A stretch of DNA of 64,000 nt, from contig JAUXYJ010000055.1 in the NCBI GenBank assembly GCA_030694465.1, forward strand, positions 202,413-266,412. The letters are read 5' to 3'. Both the position numbers and the translations under genes were made by a program. Origin of the DNA: Deltaproteobacteria bacterium (lineage in GTDB: Bacteria > Myxococcota_A > Polyangia > Polyangiales > Ga0077539). Positions 52,751-61,596 of the stretch are shown here, in pieces. Each line of letters begins with the position of its first letter. Positions within the stretch are counted from its first letter, which is position 1. The notes under the pieces are model-generated. The model was not told where the DNA came from. It searched no databases and worked only from the letters and a program-made list of their open reading frames with translations.

Positions 52751-53560
52751 TTAGTGTTCGATGCGCGAGGCGGGGCTGTTCTGACATCGAAACAGCAGGC
52801 TCAACGCTTTGCCGAGGTGCGAGTGCTCGTCTTCGGACACGAGCTGCTCTTTGAGCATCCGGTCGCTGCTCTCGCGCAGCGCAGTGCGCAGCCGCTCGTG
52901 GTTCTTAAACAGCTTATTGCGTGCTCGCACGAACTGAGCGCGATCGACGTTGGCGTCTGCATTCTCATCGCGCAACAAGATGTCGGCGAACGAGACCTGG
53001 TCAAACACCATCGCCTCAAGCTGCGACCAAGACGTCCGCAATGACTCATGAAACCGAGCTTGGCGCGCTTGCACCGCGTGCTCGACGCAGCGGTTGAGCA
53101 GCGTGCGCGCGACGGCGATCCAGGCGAGGGCGTCATCGCTTGGGCTCTCGTCATGCGAAGGCTCGGCGGTGCGCGTCGCCAGCAGCTTGTCGTCCCCCGG
53201 AAGATCGATGCGAGCGCGCTTGCGATACTCAGCGATGTGCGCGCGAACGAGCATGGTCGCGAGATAACGGCGGCACTCGCCGTCGGATTTTCCGGCGACG
53301 GGCAAGGGCGAGCGGTCGATCACTTTGAGAGCGATTTTGGCGACTAAATCATCGCGAAGGTCCGCCCCTTGGATCTCAAAACTGTGCCCACTCGAGGGCT
53401 CCGTGAGTCGCATGCGGACGAGGCTCTGCAGCAACGCGATGAGCGCCCGCGCGGCGGCTTCACGCTGCGGATCACCGAGCTCAAGGTGCGAGAGAACGTC
53501 TGCTGGAGTCATCGTCGAGGTGGGAGGTGCGATGAGAGAACGCGACTGGACCCATTCCAT
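52751..53560 (-). CDS. ECF sigma-factor-like protein
   Basis: 269 residues from ATG 53560, 15 bases after the subtilisin stop; ATG 53512 is an alternative. Residues about 65-120 resemble a sigma region 2 helix pair (ADLRDDLVAKIALKVI ... CRRYLATMLVRAHIAEYRKRAR). About 165-235 resembles region 4 (FADILLRDENA ... RAQFVRARNKLFKNHERLRTAL). Both are divergent from typical ECF factors, so a transcription role is a hypothesis. A linker of about 40 residues rich in Asp/Ser separates them. Confidence 0.6.
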   Translation of the reverse strand: MEWVQSRSLIAPPTSTMTPADVLSHLELGDPQREAAARALIALLQSLVRMRLTEPSSGHSFEIQGADLRDDLVAKIALKVIDRSPLPVAGKSDGECRRYLATMLVRAHIAEYRKRARIDLPGDDKLLATRTAEPSHDESPSDDALAWIAVARTLLNRCVEHAVQARQARFHESLRTSWSQLEAMVFDQVSFADILLRDENADANVDRAQFVRARNKLFKNHERLRTALRESSDRMLKEQLVSEDEHSHLGKALSLLFRCQNSPASRIEH

Positions 53561-53575
53561 TCGCTGACGGCGGCT

Positions 53576-54379
53576 TTACAGCGCAGAGAATCTGTCATCG
53601 AACACAGGATCTACTAGCGCAAACGCCTTGAGCAGAGACTTTATCTCGAAGGGTCTGAGCCCCGGAAACGCTCCGAGCCACAGCGCACAAAGCGCGGACA
53701 CCGTGGGCGCCGCAAACGAGCTGCCGGTCGCCGTAGACAGCCCTCCACCCGCCGCAGCGACCTCGATGTTGGCTCCCGCAGCGGCATACTCAATCGGGTG
53801 AGTCCTGCGATAGTGAACCGCATACAGTGCCGAAATCGCCACAGAATCTACGCTCACTACGCTCGACAACTCGGCCGGATAGCCGTGGTCTGCGAGGGGC
53901 ATGTTGCGGGTCGCTGCGACCACCGTCTGGCCCTGGCGATACGCTCGTTCGCACAGCAGGTGGAGCGACTGTGCGAGCTCGCTGCTGGCGGCCACCGAGA
54001 GATTGATCACGCTAAATCGCTGCTCGATGGCGAACTTGAGGGCAGCGACAAGCGCAGCGCTTGTGCCCAACGCGCGATCGCCCAACACGCGAAGATCAAC
54101 CAGCTTGGCGTTGGGAGCGAGCTTCGCGAGGATGCTCGCGACGGCCGTCCCGTGCCCATAGCGATCATTGTTGGCCGCGGGATCTGTGGGCTCCATGACC
54201 GCGCGTCCCTGCGAAATGACAGCCGAAAACGACTGCACGACGCGCCCGCGCAAGAGCCCATGCGAGCCGTCGATGCCCGAGTCGAGCACCGCCACCGTGA
54301 CGGGCTCGAGGGGGGCGAGCGCGAGCGTCTCGGGCGCAGATCGCAGGGCTCGGAGCAACAGAGGCTCGTCAGCGCTCAC
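53576..54379 (-). CDS. Leaderless S8 (subtilisin-like) serine protease
   Basis: 267 residues from GTG 54379, which overlaps the stop of the GAF gene as GTGA; the longer frame to 54655 is the GAF gene's shadow. The triad is Asp33 (AVLDSGIDGSHG), His76 (GHGTAVASI) and Ser221 (TGSSFAAPT), with Asn159 as the oxyanion residue. The domain is compact, with no signal peptide and no pro-domain, so it should act in the cytoplasm and be controlled by partners. Coupling to a GAF sensor gene suggests signal-dependent proteolysis. Confidence 0.88.
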   Translation of the reverse strand: MSADEPLLLRALRSAPETLALAPLEPVTVAVLDSGIDGSHGLLRGRVVQSFSAVISQGRAVMEPTDPAANNDRYGHGTAVASILAKLAPNAKLVDLRVLGDRALGTSAALVAALKFAIEQRFSVINLSVAASSELAQSLHLLCERAYRQGQTVVAATRNMPLADHGYPAELSSVVSVDSVAISALYAVHYRRTHPIEYAAAGANIEVAAAGGGLSTATGSSFAAPTVSALCALWLGAFPGLRPFEIKSLLKAFALVDPVFDDRFSAL

Positions 54380-55005
54380 CTCGCGTCTCCGAGAGAGAGA
54401 GCCTCGAGAGCGCGCAACATGGCCGCGAGAGACGCAATTTGCTCTGGTTTTTGACTGGTCAATCTCGAAATCGACTGGGCAATCGAGCGCTGCGCCGAGA
54501 GCGTCTCGGGGTCTGCGGTCTCGGTCACCGCGAGGGCGCGTTGCTGCCCGATCAGCACCGCGCCCACGGTGGCCAGCTGCGCATACAGCCTCACATGCGC
54601 CTCGGTGAATCGCTTGGCCGAATCGAACGCGACGGCCGTGATCACCCCGACACACTGCTCTGCGAGCATCATGGGCGCTGCGATCACCGAGCGCGGCGAG
54701 TGGCCATCACGTGCCGCGCCACCCAGCGCAAAGGTAGGCGCGCCGAGCTGCACCTGCCCGGTCACCGCGGCCAACCCCGTGAGCCCGCTGCCAACAGGCA
54801 CAGACTGGCCCACGAGCTCGCTCGAAGCGCTCCCGACCACTGCAGCAAACACGAGCGAATCTGCAGATGGATCTAAGAGCAAGAGCGAGCCTTCGTCGCC
54901 ACCACAGACTGACAGACCCAGCTCGACAAGCAGCCGAAGCACCGCGGCGACTGGCTGCTGTGAATCCACCCTGAGCAATCGCTCAAACGCCTCATGGTCG
55001 TTCAT
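54376..55005 (-). CDS. GAF-domain sensor protein
   Basis: 209 residues with one GAF domain at about 20-155: LLVELGLSVCGGDEGSLLLLD, VGSGLTGLAAVTGQ, SVIAAPMMLAEQCVGVITAVA and AQLATVGAVLI are typical. The last 45 residues form a helical tail. No output domain is attached, so it probably passes a signal by binding, perhaps to the subtilisin encoded by the overlapping next gene. First gene of the leftward operon. Confidence 0.82.
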   Translation of the reverse strand: MNDHEAFERLLRVDSQQPVAAVLRLLVELGLSVCGGDEGSLLLLDPSADSLVFAAVVGSASSELVGQSVPVGSGLTGLAAVTGQVQLGAPTFALGGAARDGHSPRSVIAAPMMLAEQCVGVITAVAFDSAKRFTEAHVRLYAQLATVGAVLIGQQRALAVTETADPETLSAQRSIAQSISRLTSQKPEQIASLAAMLRALEALSLGDAR

Positions 55006-55094
55006 CGTGTCGAGGACCCTAACACCGTGGCGACGGTAGACTCAGAGCGTGTCAGCCTGTCCTCTCGTCCCGCGAGCGCCCAGCACTTGAGAGA

Positions 55095-55119
55095 TCCGAC
55101 GGTGGTGTCGGAACTTTTT
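55095..55119 (+). terminator. Intrinsic terminator-like hairpin in a divergent promoter region
   Basis: TCCGAC, loop GGTGGT, GTCGGA, then ACTTTTT. It is a rightward intrinsic terminator by form, yet no rightward gene lies upstream. It sits 61 bases before the transglutaminase-like gene, suggesting a short leader RNA or attenuation. Confidence 0.5.
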
Positions 55120-55179
55120 GCTAGGTCTTAGACTCCAACGCCTGTCGCGCGTTGCAGTGCAGCGCCTCGTACGAGTCTT

Positions 55180-56862
55180 TTGCGCCCGAAAGTCACGGTT
55201 TTGCATCGTCTGCGCGCTCTCCGATGCCTCGCCCTCTCGCTGCTCTGCCTCTGGCAATGCGGCATCGCGCCCGTGCCTGTCGTGCTCTCAGCGATCGAAT
55301 CCGCGCCCCCACCCGCCGCCGCGACCACGTGCAGCCCCGAGCCCTTCTGTCCCCCCGCGCGGCAGCCCCCTGCGGTCACAGCCCTGGCCGAATGGCCGCG
55401 GATCGAGGCCATGCTCCTCGGCCCCGAGTCCCAAATCGACCCCGCCGCGCTGAGCGTCATGCTCGGTCGCGTGCGTGAACCCGAGCTCGTCGAGCAGCGC
55501 GAAATGTTGCGCGTGAGCTACCTCACGGATCTCCTCCGCGCACGCTTGCCCGCGCAGTGCAACGACGCATGCAAGCTCGAGCGCCTGCGAAAGTTCATGT
55601 TCGAAGAGCAGGGATTTTCGGCCGAGTTCGATCCGTCAGGGCTCTACAATCGCATCGAGCGCGATTTGGTCCATCGCGTGATCGAGTCCCACGTCGGCTA
55701 CTGTGAGGGGCTGACTTATTTGTACCTGTCCCTCGCGTGGCGAATCGGGCTCCCGGTCGCTGCGGTCGCAGCCAGACAGCACATGTACGTTCGGTACGTT
55801 GGCCGAGAGCTCCCGCAGCGGGACATGGACATGACCCTCGGGGGGCGGCCGCCGGTGATCGTGAGCACCTGCCAAGCCCAAGAGGGCGTCTACGGACAGC
55901 CGCTGACCCGCCGAGCGCTCGCGGGGCGAATGCTCGCGACCCTGGGAATTGCCGGTGATTTACGCGCCCTCTCTTGGCTCGAGCGCGCCGCAGAGCTCAC
56001 TCCACAGAGCCCCGAGGTTCGCCATAATTTGGGCCTCGCGCTGGCCCGTGTCGGTCGATCAGACCAAGCCCTCGATGCGTTTCGCGCGGCGAGGCAGCTA
56101 GACCCCTGTGTCGCGCTCTTTTCGGTCAACGAGGCCCGGCAACTCTGGGCCATGGGACAGCGCCCCCAAGCGCTGGTGCTTCTCGATCACATCGAGCGCC
56201 GGAGCGTCCGCGGAGAGCTCGCGGACAACGCGTTCTTTCTGCCCCTCGCGCGTGCCAGCTTTGCCTTCGAAGAGCACCAAGACGAACGGGTCGAGACGCT
56301 CTTGCGTGAGGCCGTCACACAGTCTGACACCGCCCCGGTAGTGCTCGAGGCCATCGCGACCATCCGCACCATCCAAGGCCGAAAAGACGACGCGATCGCT
56401 GCCATGCGCGCCGCCGTCCGCCGTGACCCGACGGTCCGAACACGCGCGGGCTATCTTCGCGTCTTGTTGCAGTCTGGCCGCATCGCGCAAGCGCAACAGC
56501 AGCTCGATCGCATCGAGGGAGAGAGCGCCGCAGACTCGCACGCGCACGACCTCTTGCGCGCCATGGTGTCCATCGCGCGAGGAGCGACCGACGAGGCCCG
56601 TGTGTTCGCGCTTCGTTGCCTGCGTGAGCAAGGCCGAGACTGCGCGCGCGCCCTCGTAGTCCTCGGCGATATCGCACAACTGCGTGGAGAAACACAGTGT
56701 GCTCGCCGATACTACGAAGGGTTTCTGCAGTGCCCACGCCCGCTACGATCTCGCGCCTTTGACTTCGCCCAGCGCGAGGTCCACCAACGCTTGGCGACCC
56801 TGAATCCCCCTCACGCCTCCGCCGACACTACGCGTCCGACAGCAACGCCCCAAGCGCAGTGA
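55180..56862 (+). CDS. Transglutaminase-like lipoprotein with TPR repeats
   Basis: 560 residues from TTG 55180. A signal peptide ends Leu-Cys-Leu-Trp-Gln-Cys. Residues about 100-215 are a SirB1/transglutaminase-like domain: catalytic-type Cys in GYCEGLTYLYLSLAWRIGLPV and His in ARQHMYVRY. From about 255 onward at least five TPR-like helix pairs run to the end (ERAAELTPQSPEVRHNLGLALARVGRSDQALDAF). Likely a protein-protein scaffold at the envelope with a peptidase-fold head. It converges with the FrzS-like gene, overlapping by 35 bases. Confidence 0.8.
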   Translation: MRPKVTVLHRLRALRCLALSLLCLWQCGIAPVPVVLSAIESAPPPAAATTCSPEPFCPPARQPPAVTALAEWPRIEAMLLGPESQIDPAALSVMLGRVREPELVEQREMLRVSYLTDLLRARLPAQCNDACKLERLRKFMFEEQGFSAEFDPSGLYNRIERDLVHRVIESHVGYCEGLTYLYLSLAWRIGLPVAAVAARQHMYVRYVGRELPQRDMDMTLGGRPPVIVSTCQAQEGVYGQPLTRRALAGRMLATLGIAGDLRALSWLERAAELTPQSPEVRHNLGLALARVGRSDQALDAFRAARQLDPCVALFSVNEARQLWAMGQRPQALVLLDHIERRSVRGELADNAFFLPLARASFAFEEHQDERVETLLREAVTQSDTAPVVLEAIATIRTIQGRKDDAIAAMRAAVRRDPTVRTRAGYLRVLLQSGRIAQAQQQLDRIEGESAADSHAHDLLRAMVSIARGATDEARVFALRCLREQGRDCARALVVLGDIAQLRGETQCARRYYEGFLQCPRPLRSRAFDFAQREVHQRLATLNPPHASADTTRPTATPQAQ

Positions 56863-59080
56863 TCGCGCTCTTGAGCGACGTCAACCGAGCCCCCGCAGCC
56901 TCTGCTTGTTGCTCAAGCTCTCGCTTGGAGCCTTCAAGCGCTTCCACTGCCAATTTCTGGGCATCGCGCTCGCTCACCAACGCATCGCGCGCTGCAACAA
57001 GCCCATCGCGCTCGGTCTTCAACGCGTCACACTCCGCGCGCAGAGCGTCGCGCTGGGCGAGGGTGTCTTGCTGGGATTTTTGCAGGTCTGTGTTCGCTTG
57101 TTCGAGCTCTGCAGTGATCCGCAACACCTCGGCTGAGTGCTTGCCCTCAAGCTGCTCGAGCTGCTCGCGCTGAGTCTTTGCTTGCGACTCGCCCTCTGCA
57201 GCGTGCTTGCTCGCCAAGTCCGCGAGCGCTTGCTCGTGAGCCGCTTTCAGCGCGCTGAGCGCCTGGGCCTGGGCCTCGGCGGCCTGAGTCGCCTCGGTCG
57301 CCGCGTTGTCATGCTTAGACTGAAGCGCTTTAAGAGCATTTTCGCTGGCCAAGAGAGACTGAGCCGCTTGGTCCAGCGAGGCCTGGTGCGCACGGGCTTT
57401 GGCCTCTGCAGCGTCGCGCTCGGCCTTCAGGGCGCTCTGAACTTCGCTCGCCGCGGCGAGCTCGGTCTGCAAGGCCGCGACCTGGTCCTCGGCGTCCGCG
57501 ATCGCGCGCTCACGGCTCAGAAGCTTTTCGTCAAGATCGGCCTTCTCGTGACCCAGCGCAGAGAGCTTCTCTTTTGCCTCAAGTGCCGATCGTTCGCGCG
57601 CGTTGAGCTCGTCTTTGAGCTGCAGAATCTCTTTGTCTTTGCGGTGCAAATTCTCACGGAGTTCTAAGAACTCGCGCGTCGATCCGCTGCCACTCGGCGG
57701 TGCGACGCTCGCGCGTGAGACATTTTGCGCTGCTGCCGCGACGGCTGCCTTGCTGCGAGACTCGTCGAGCTCGGCCTGAAGCCGCTGGATCGTCTGCAGA
57801 TCCACGGCGCCTGAGCTTGCCTGAGCAGCGAGACTCTCTCGCTCTTTTTGCAGCGATTCGACGCTCGCGAGCGCTTGGTCGAGCTGGCCTTGTAGCGCCG
57901 CGGAGCGGTCCTCTTTCGGGGCCGCGCTGAGCTCGGCGACCGTGAGGTCGAGCCGCTGTCGGGTCTCTTGCGCTTCAGCGAGCGCTCGCTCAAGCACGTC
58001 GACTTGCTGTGCACTCTCCGCGCGTTCTCGGAGCGCGCGCTCCAGCGAGCCTCGGATCGTCGCGAGCTCTTCGCGCATGGAGGCGACCTCGGCCTGGACA
58101 TCTGGAGAGGCGTCATCGCCGCTGGGAGGCTGCAAAGACCCTGCGATTTCTCTCGCAGATTGCACATCTGCCTGGGGCTCTGGCTCAACCATATTCGCCG
58201 CGTCCGAGGGCGGGTGAACCGAGAGCGGGGCAGGCGTTTCAAGCTCGCGCGCGTCCAGCGGCGGGAGCTCCGCAGGAGGCGCAGAGACGACAGGCTCGGG
58301 CTCAGGCTCAGGCTCGTTGACCGGAGGCAGCTCAGGAGACTCAGAGGCAACCGCTGGGGGCTCTTCGGCTACGACGGGCGGTAGGACCGCAGAAGCGTCG
58401 ACGTGGGGCTTGTCGCCGTCGTTGAGAATGATGCTGTCAAACGCCGCGTCCGCAAACGAGTCCAGGTCGTCGAGCATCCCGTCCGAGGGCTGAGACACCG
58501 CGGCAGCCGGAGGCGGCGGAGGCGGTGGAGGCGGCGGTCCTGCGGGTGAAACCGCAGGTGGCTTTGGAGGCGTCGCGGGTGCTGAGAAAGCGACCGGAGC
58601 GGTCGGCATGGGCGCGATCACCGTGTGCTCTTCAAACTCGTCGAGGGACAAATCGTCGAGGCTGATCGCGTCGCTTTCAGACTCAAAGAATCCCTCGGCG
58701 CCCGGCAGCGTGACGTAGGTCGAACACTTCTCCAGGAGCGCGTCCACCGTGATGGGCTTATGCAAATATTCTTGCGCGTGCGTCCGGAGCTTTGAGTGCT
58801 GCTCGAACGTCTCTTGCGCCGCCGAAGACGCCACGACCACAAGCGGAATGTGCTGCAATTCCGGGTGCTTTTTGAGTTTATTGCAGACCGCAAAGCCGTT
58901 CATTCCGCGGAGCTCGATCGCAAGAATGATCAACGCGGGTCGGTGAATCTGGGCTTCATCGAGCCCAAGCTGTCCATCCTCGACGACGGACACAGTGCAG
59001 CCTCGCTCAAGCAAAACAGATTGTAATTCTTGCGAAAATTCGGCGTCGTTGTCGATCACCAGGACGTGTGGGGCGGACAT
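56828..59080 (-). CDS. frzS: FrzS-like pseudo-receiver and coiled-coil motility protein
   Basis: 750 residues. Residues 1-125 have the receiver fold, but the phospho-acceptor position in LIILAIELRGMNGF is Ala54 instead of Asp. KLKKHPEL and HKPI at the end of the domain match Myxococcus FrzS, whose receiver is also degenerate. A Pro/Ala/Glu linker (about 150-330) precedes a long coiled coil (330-745). FrzS moves between poles and controls type IV pilus motility. No frz or mgl genes lie nearby. The start is ATG 59080. Confidence 0.85.
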   Translation of the reverse strand: MSAPHVLVIDNDAEFSQELQSVLLERGCTVSVVEDGQLGLDEAQIHRPALIILAIELRGMNGFAVCNKLKKHPELQHIPLVVVASSAAQETFEQHSKLRTHAQEYLHKPITVDALLEKCSTYVTLPGAEGFFESESDAISLDDLSLDEFEEHTVIAPMPTAPVAFSAPATPPKPPAVSPAGPPPPPPPPPPAAAVSQPSDGMLDDLDSFADAAFDSIILNDGDKPHVDASAVLPPVVAEEPPAVASESPELPPVNEPEPEPEPVVSAPPAELPPLDARELETPAPLSVHPPSDAANMVEPEPQADVQSAREIAGSLQPPSGDDASPDVQAEVASMREELATIRGSLERALRERAESAQQVDVLERALAEAQETRQRLDLTVAELSAAPKEDRSAALQGQLDQALASVESLQKERESLAAQASSGAVDLQTIQRLQAELDESRSKAAVAAAAQNVSRASVAPPSGSGSTREFLELRENLHRKDKEILQLKDELNARERSALEAKEKLSALGHEKADLDEKLLSRERAIADAEDQVAALQTELAAASEVQSALKAERDAAEAKARAHQASLDQAAQSLLASENALKALQSKHDNAATEATQAAEAQAQALSALKAAHEQALADLASKHAAEGESQAKTQREQLEQLEGKHSAEVLRITAELEQANTDLQKSQQDTLAQRDALRAECDALKTERDGLVAARDALVSERDAQKLAVEALEGSKRELEQQAEAAGARLTSLKSAITALGALLSDA

Positions 59081-59264
59081 GGCGGCCCCAGCGTAGAAGC
59101 CTGCAATTCACACCGTCAACGAAACACACACCTGAGCGCACTTGTTTCGGTCGAAGTGGCCGCTGGCGTGAGATGTCCTTCTTGTAGGCTCATGTGCTCT
59201 CTGTTCGCTCACGTGCCCTACGTGAGCCGCCTAGACCGAGCGGCCATTGTTGCTAGTGTGCCCC

Positions 59265-59963
59265 GTGATTTTGCCCGACAGAGCGCAGCAGTTGGCCACT
59301 TTTTTCGACTTCAATGGGGTCCTCGTAGACGACGAACACCTGCATTTTTCATGCTTCAACGAAGTTTTGTCAGCCTACAATATCGAGATCTCTCAGCGGC
59401 AATACGACGAGACCCTTCTGGGCTTTGACGATCGAGGGGTCTTCGATGCCCTGCTGCCCTCCGCGGAGCGATCATTGCGCGAAGCCACGATCGCCTCGCT
59501 CATTCGCACCAAGGCGGCGGTCTACATGGCCCGAGCCGCCGCAGATCTCTCGTTTTTCGCGGGAGCACGCGAAGCGCTGGCCGCCGCCGCACAGCGCGGT
59601 CCCGTGGTGGTCGTGTCGGGTGCCCTTCGCGCCGAGATCGAGCTTGCACTTTCGCTTCTCGACGCGAGCGCGAGCGTCGCGCACATCGTGGCCGCCGAGG
59701 ACGTCCATCGCTGCAAGCCCGACCCCGAAGGATACCTCCTCGCGCTTGGATGGCTCCGCGCGACCGCCCCGGAGGTCCCGCGATCTGCGGTCCTCGTGAT
59801 CGAAGACTCTCTCGCCGGTGTAGACGCCGCACACGCCGCTTCGCTGGGGGTCTGGGCGGTCGCACACAGCTACCCCGAAGAGCAGCTACGCGCGCACCAT
59901 CCCAAGAAGATCTTTGCGACGCTCGCAGAGCTCGTGGGGTCTCTCGCGACGCGCAGCGCGTGA
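59265..59963 (+). CDS. HAD-superfamily phosphatase, subfamily IA
   Basis: About 232 residues from GTG 59265; no ATG is available and GTG 59256 or TTG 59247 are alternatives. Motif I is FDFNGVLVDDE, so the usual second Asp (DxD) is Asn. Motif II VVVSGA, Lys in RCKPDPEGY and acidic motif IV VIEDSLAGVDAA are intact. Overall layout is beta-phosphoglucomutase-like with a helical cap. The substrate is unknown. Confidence 0.85.
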   Translation: MILPDRAQQLATFFDFNGVLVDDEHLHFSCFNEVLSAYNIEISQRQYDETLLGFDDRGVFDALLPSAERSLREATIASLIRTKAAVYMARAAADLSFFAGAREALAAAAQRGPVVVVSGALRAEIELALSLLDASASVAHIVAAEDVHRCKPDPEGYLLALGWLRATAPEVPRSAVLVIEDSLAGVDAAHAASLGVWAVAHSYPEEQLRAHHPKKIFATLAELVGSLATRSA

Positions 59964-59970
59964 CCCCCAC

Positions 59971-59990
59971 GGTCGCGGTCGCGGTCGCGG
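59971..59990. repeat. GGTCGC x3.3 tandem hexamer between converging genes
   Basis: Three full copies and a partial fourth fill the 27-base gap between the HAD gene and the leftward gene at 59991. The hexamer length keeps frame, so no switching is implied. Confidence 0.75.
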
Positions 59991-60674
59991 TTACCGAAGC
60001 GTCTGCGATCGGGCCAGCATATTCGCAGCCCGATCGCGCGTCTTGAGAGAAATCCTTCGGTCGCCCTCGACCGCGCGGAGGTCCTCGAGGTCGGCTAGGC
60101 CCACAATGAGCGACGTGAGCTCTTCGGGGGAGGCTGGGTTGAGAACCGTCGCGCGCAGCACCGCGGCGCGAGAGACCCAGCGCGTAGAGGTGAGAACGCG
60201 CGCGACGATCACTGGAGAAATCCTAGGAGTCGCACACAAGCGCGTCACATCAAGCTCGAGCAACCGCGGGTTGAGCAAGACCTCGCGAACCACGTCGGGA
60301 TGGGGATCACGCAGCGCACGATCCAGCAGTCGACGGTCGGCCGTGCGCGCGAGGGTCTTGCGCTCTCCCAGCGCGAGTGGCCTCCCTCCCCAGTCGATTT
60401 CGGGTGGCGAAAATGCAGCTTCTTTGAGGCAACGCTCTGCCGCGCGGAGGCCAACCCAGGCGAGCAGCGTCACGGCTGCGTTGTCGGTGCGCTCAAGCAC
60501 GCGCTCAAGCAGCGCTTCTTCGAGAGGCTCGTGCGCGTCGGGTGGCACGGACGCGAGCCGCTCAGCCAGCACTCTGACGCGGATGCCGTGGTCTGAAATC
60601 GCGCCGATCGCAAACGCCCAGCGAGCCATCGTCTCATGCGTCTCTTGAGCGATCCTGAGGGACGTGTCGGACAT
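59991..60674 (-). CDS. Helical-repeat hypothetical protein
   Basis: 227 residues from ATG 60674. No signal peptide or membrane segment. The second half has HEAT-like units (LLDRALRDPHPDVVREVLLNPRLLELDVTRLCATPRISPVIVARVLTS) with hydrophobic spacing and conserved Pro/Asn turns, similar in style to DUF2336 or leucine-rich-variant repeats. Function unknown. Confidence 0.65.
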   Translation of the reverse strand: MSDTSLRIAQETHETMARWAFAIGAISDHGIRVRVLAERLASVPPDAHEPLEEALLERVLERTDNAAVTLLAWVGLRAAERCLKEAAFSPPEIDWGGRPLALGERKTLARTADRRLLDRALRDPHPDVVREVLLNPRLLELDVTRLCATPRISPVIVARVLTSTRWVSRAAVLRATVLNPASPEELTSLIVGLADLEDLRAVEGDRRISLKTRDRAANMLARSQTLR

Positions 60675-60851
60675 GACAAGACTCGTGAAAATACCCGTCG
60701 AAACCAATGGAGCCTAGCGCTAGATTGCCGCTTGGTCTTGACGCATGACGCCATGCGGTGCCATCACCTACGGCATTGCGCGAGGGGCCAACGCATACAC
60801 GTGTTGGCAAGCCTCTAACAAAACTCGCAAGCACTCCAAAGGTTCAAATCC

Positions 60852-61505
60852 GTGAGCACCTCAGACAGCACAGACGTGAGCGGCAAGTCCACCGAAGCAC
60901 GCGCCACGCCTCGCATGATCAAGCGGTACTCGAACCGAAAGCTCTACGACACCGTCGAGAGCCGCTACGTCACGTTGCCACAGATCGCGCTGCTGTTGCG
61001 CAATGGCGAAGACGTCAAGATCATCGACAACAACAGCAAAGAAGACCTGACGAGCGTGACCCTCGCGCAGATCTTGTACGAAGAAGAGAAGCGTCAGTCG
61101 CGCTCGCTTCCGATGGCTGCCCTCAAGGACCTGATCCACACGTCCGGCGAGCGGATCAACCAGTTCTTGCGCGAAGGCCCCATGGGTAAGATCCTCCGCA
61201 AAGACGAGGCGAGCGGCGAGGCCGTCGAGGCCGCTTCGACGGTCGCAGCGCCGGTCGTTGTGCCCGAGCCCGTCGCAGAGCCCGCGAAGGTCGCCGAGGG
61301 GCCGGGAAAATTTGAGAAGCTCGTCGAGCAGTCGCGCGCCAGTTTTGCCGAGTGGAGCGCGGCCGTGGACGATCGCGCGCGCAAGGTGGTCGAGGCGGTC
61401 TCGCCCGCGGCGCAGATCGAGAAGCTCACCAACGAGGTCCGAAAGCTCGAAAAGCGTGTCGCCGAGCTCGAAGCACATCAGGACACTCGACGAACGAAGG
61501 AATAG
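60852..61505 (+). CDS. phaR: PhaR-like polyhydroxyalkanoate synthesis regulator
   Basis: 217 residues from GTG 60852. Residues 22-80 are the PHB/PHA accumulation regulator DNA-binding domain: IKRYSNRKLYDTVESRYVTLPQIALLLRNGEDVKIIDNNSKEDLTSVTLAQIL. An Ala/Pro/Val linker and a C-terminal coiled coil (about 180-212) follow. PhaR represses phasin genes and binds polymer granules in PHB producers. No pha genes are adjacent. The coding strand has no clear ribosome binding site. Confidence 0.9.
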   Translation: MSTSDSTDVSGKSTEARATPRMIKRYSNRKLYDTVESRYVTLPQIALLLRNGEDVKIIDNNSKEDLTSVTLAQILYEEEKRQSRSLPMAALKDLIHTSGERINQFLREGPMGKILRKDEASGEAVEAASTVAAPVVVPEPVAEPAKVAEGPGKFEKLVEQSRASFAEWSAAVDDRARKVVEAVSPAAQIEKLTNEVRKLEKRVAELEAHQDTRRTKE

Positions 61506-61596
61506 TGCACACGGTCTGGCGGTTTGCTACTCCACGAGGCCGCACAGACGTTGTGCAGGGCTGAAGTAGCTTAGAGCTTCTAGGGACGTTGCACCG

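Noticed and set aside
60842-60852. GGTTCAAATCC resembling a tRNA T-arm
   Set aside because: The five bases before and after do not pair as a T-stem and no anticodon, D-arm or acceptor stem can be built around it. It is the leader of phaR.
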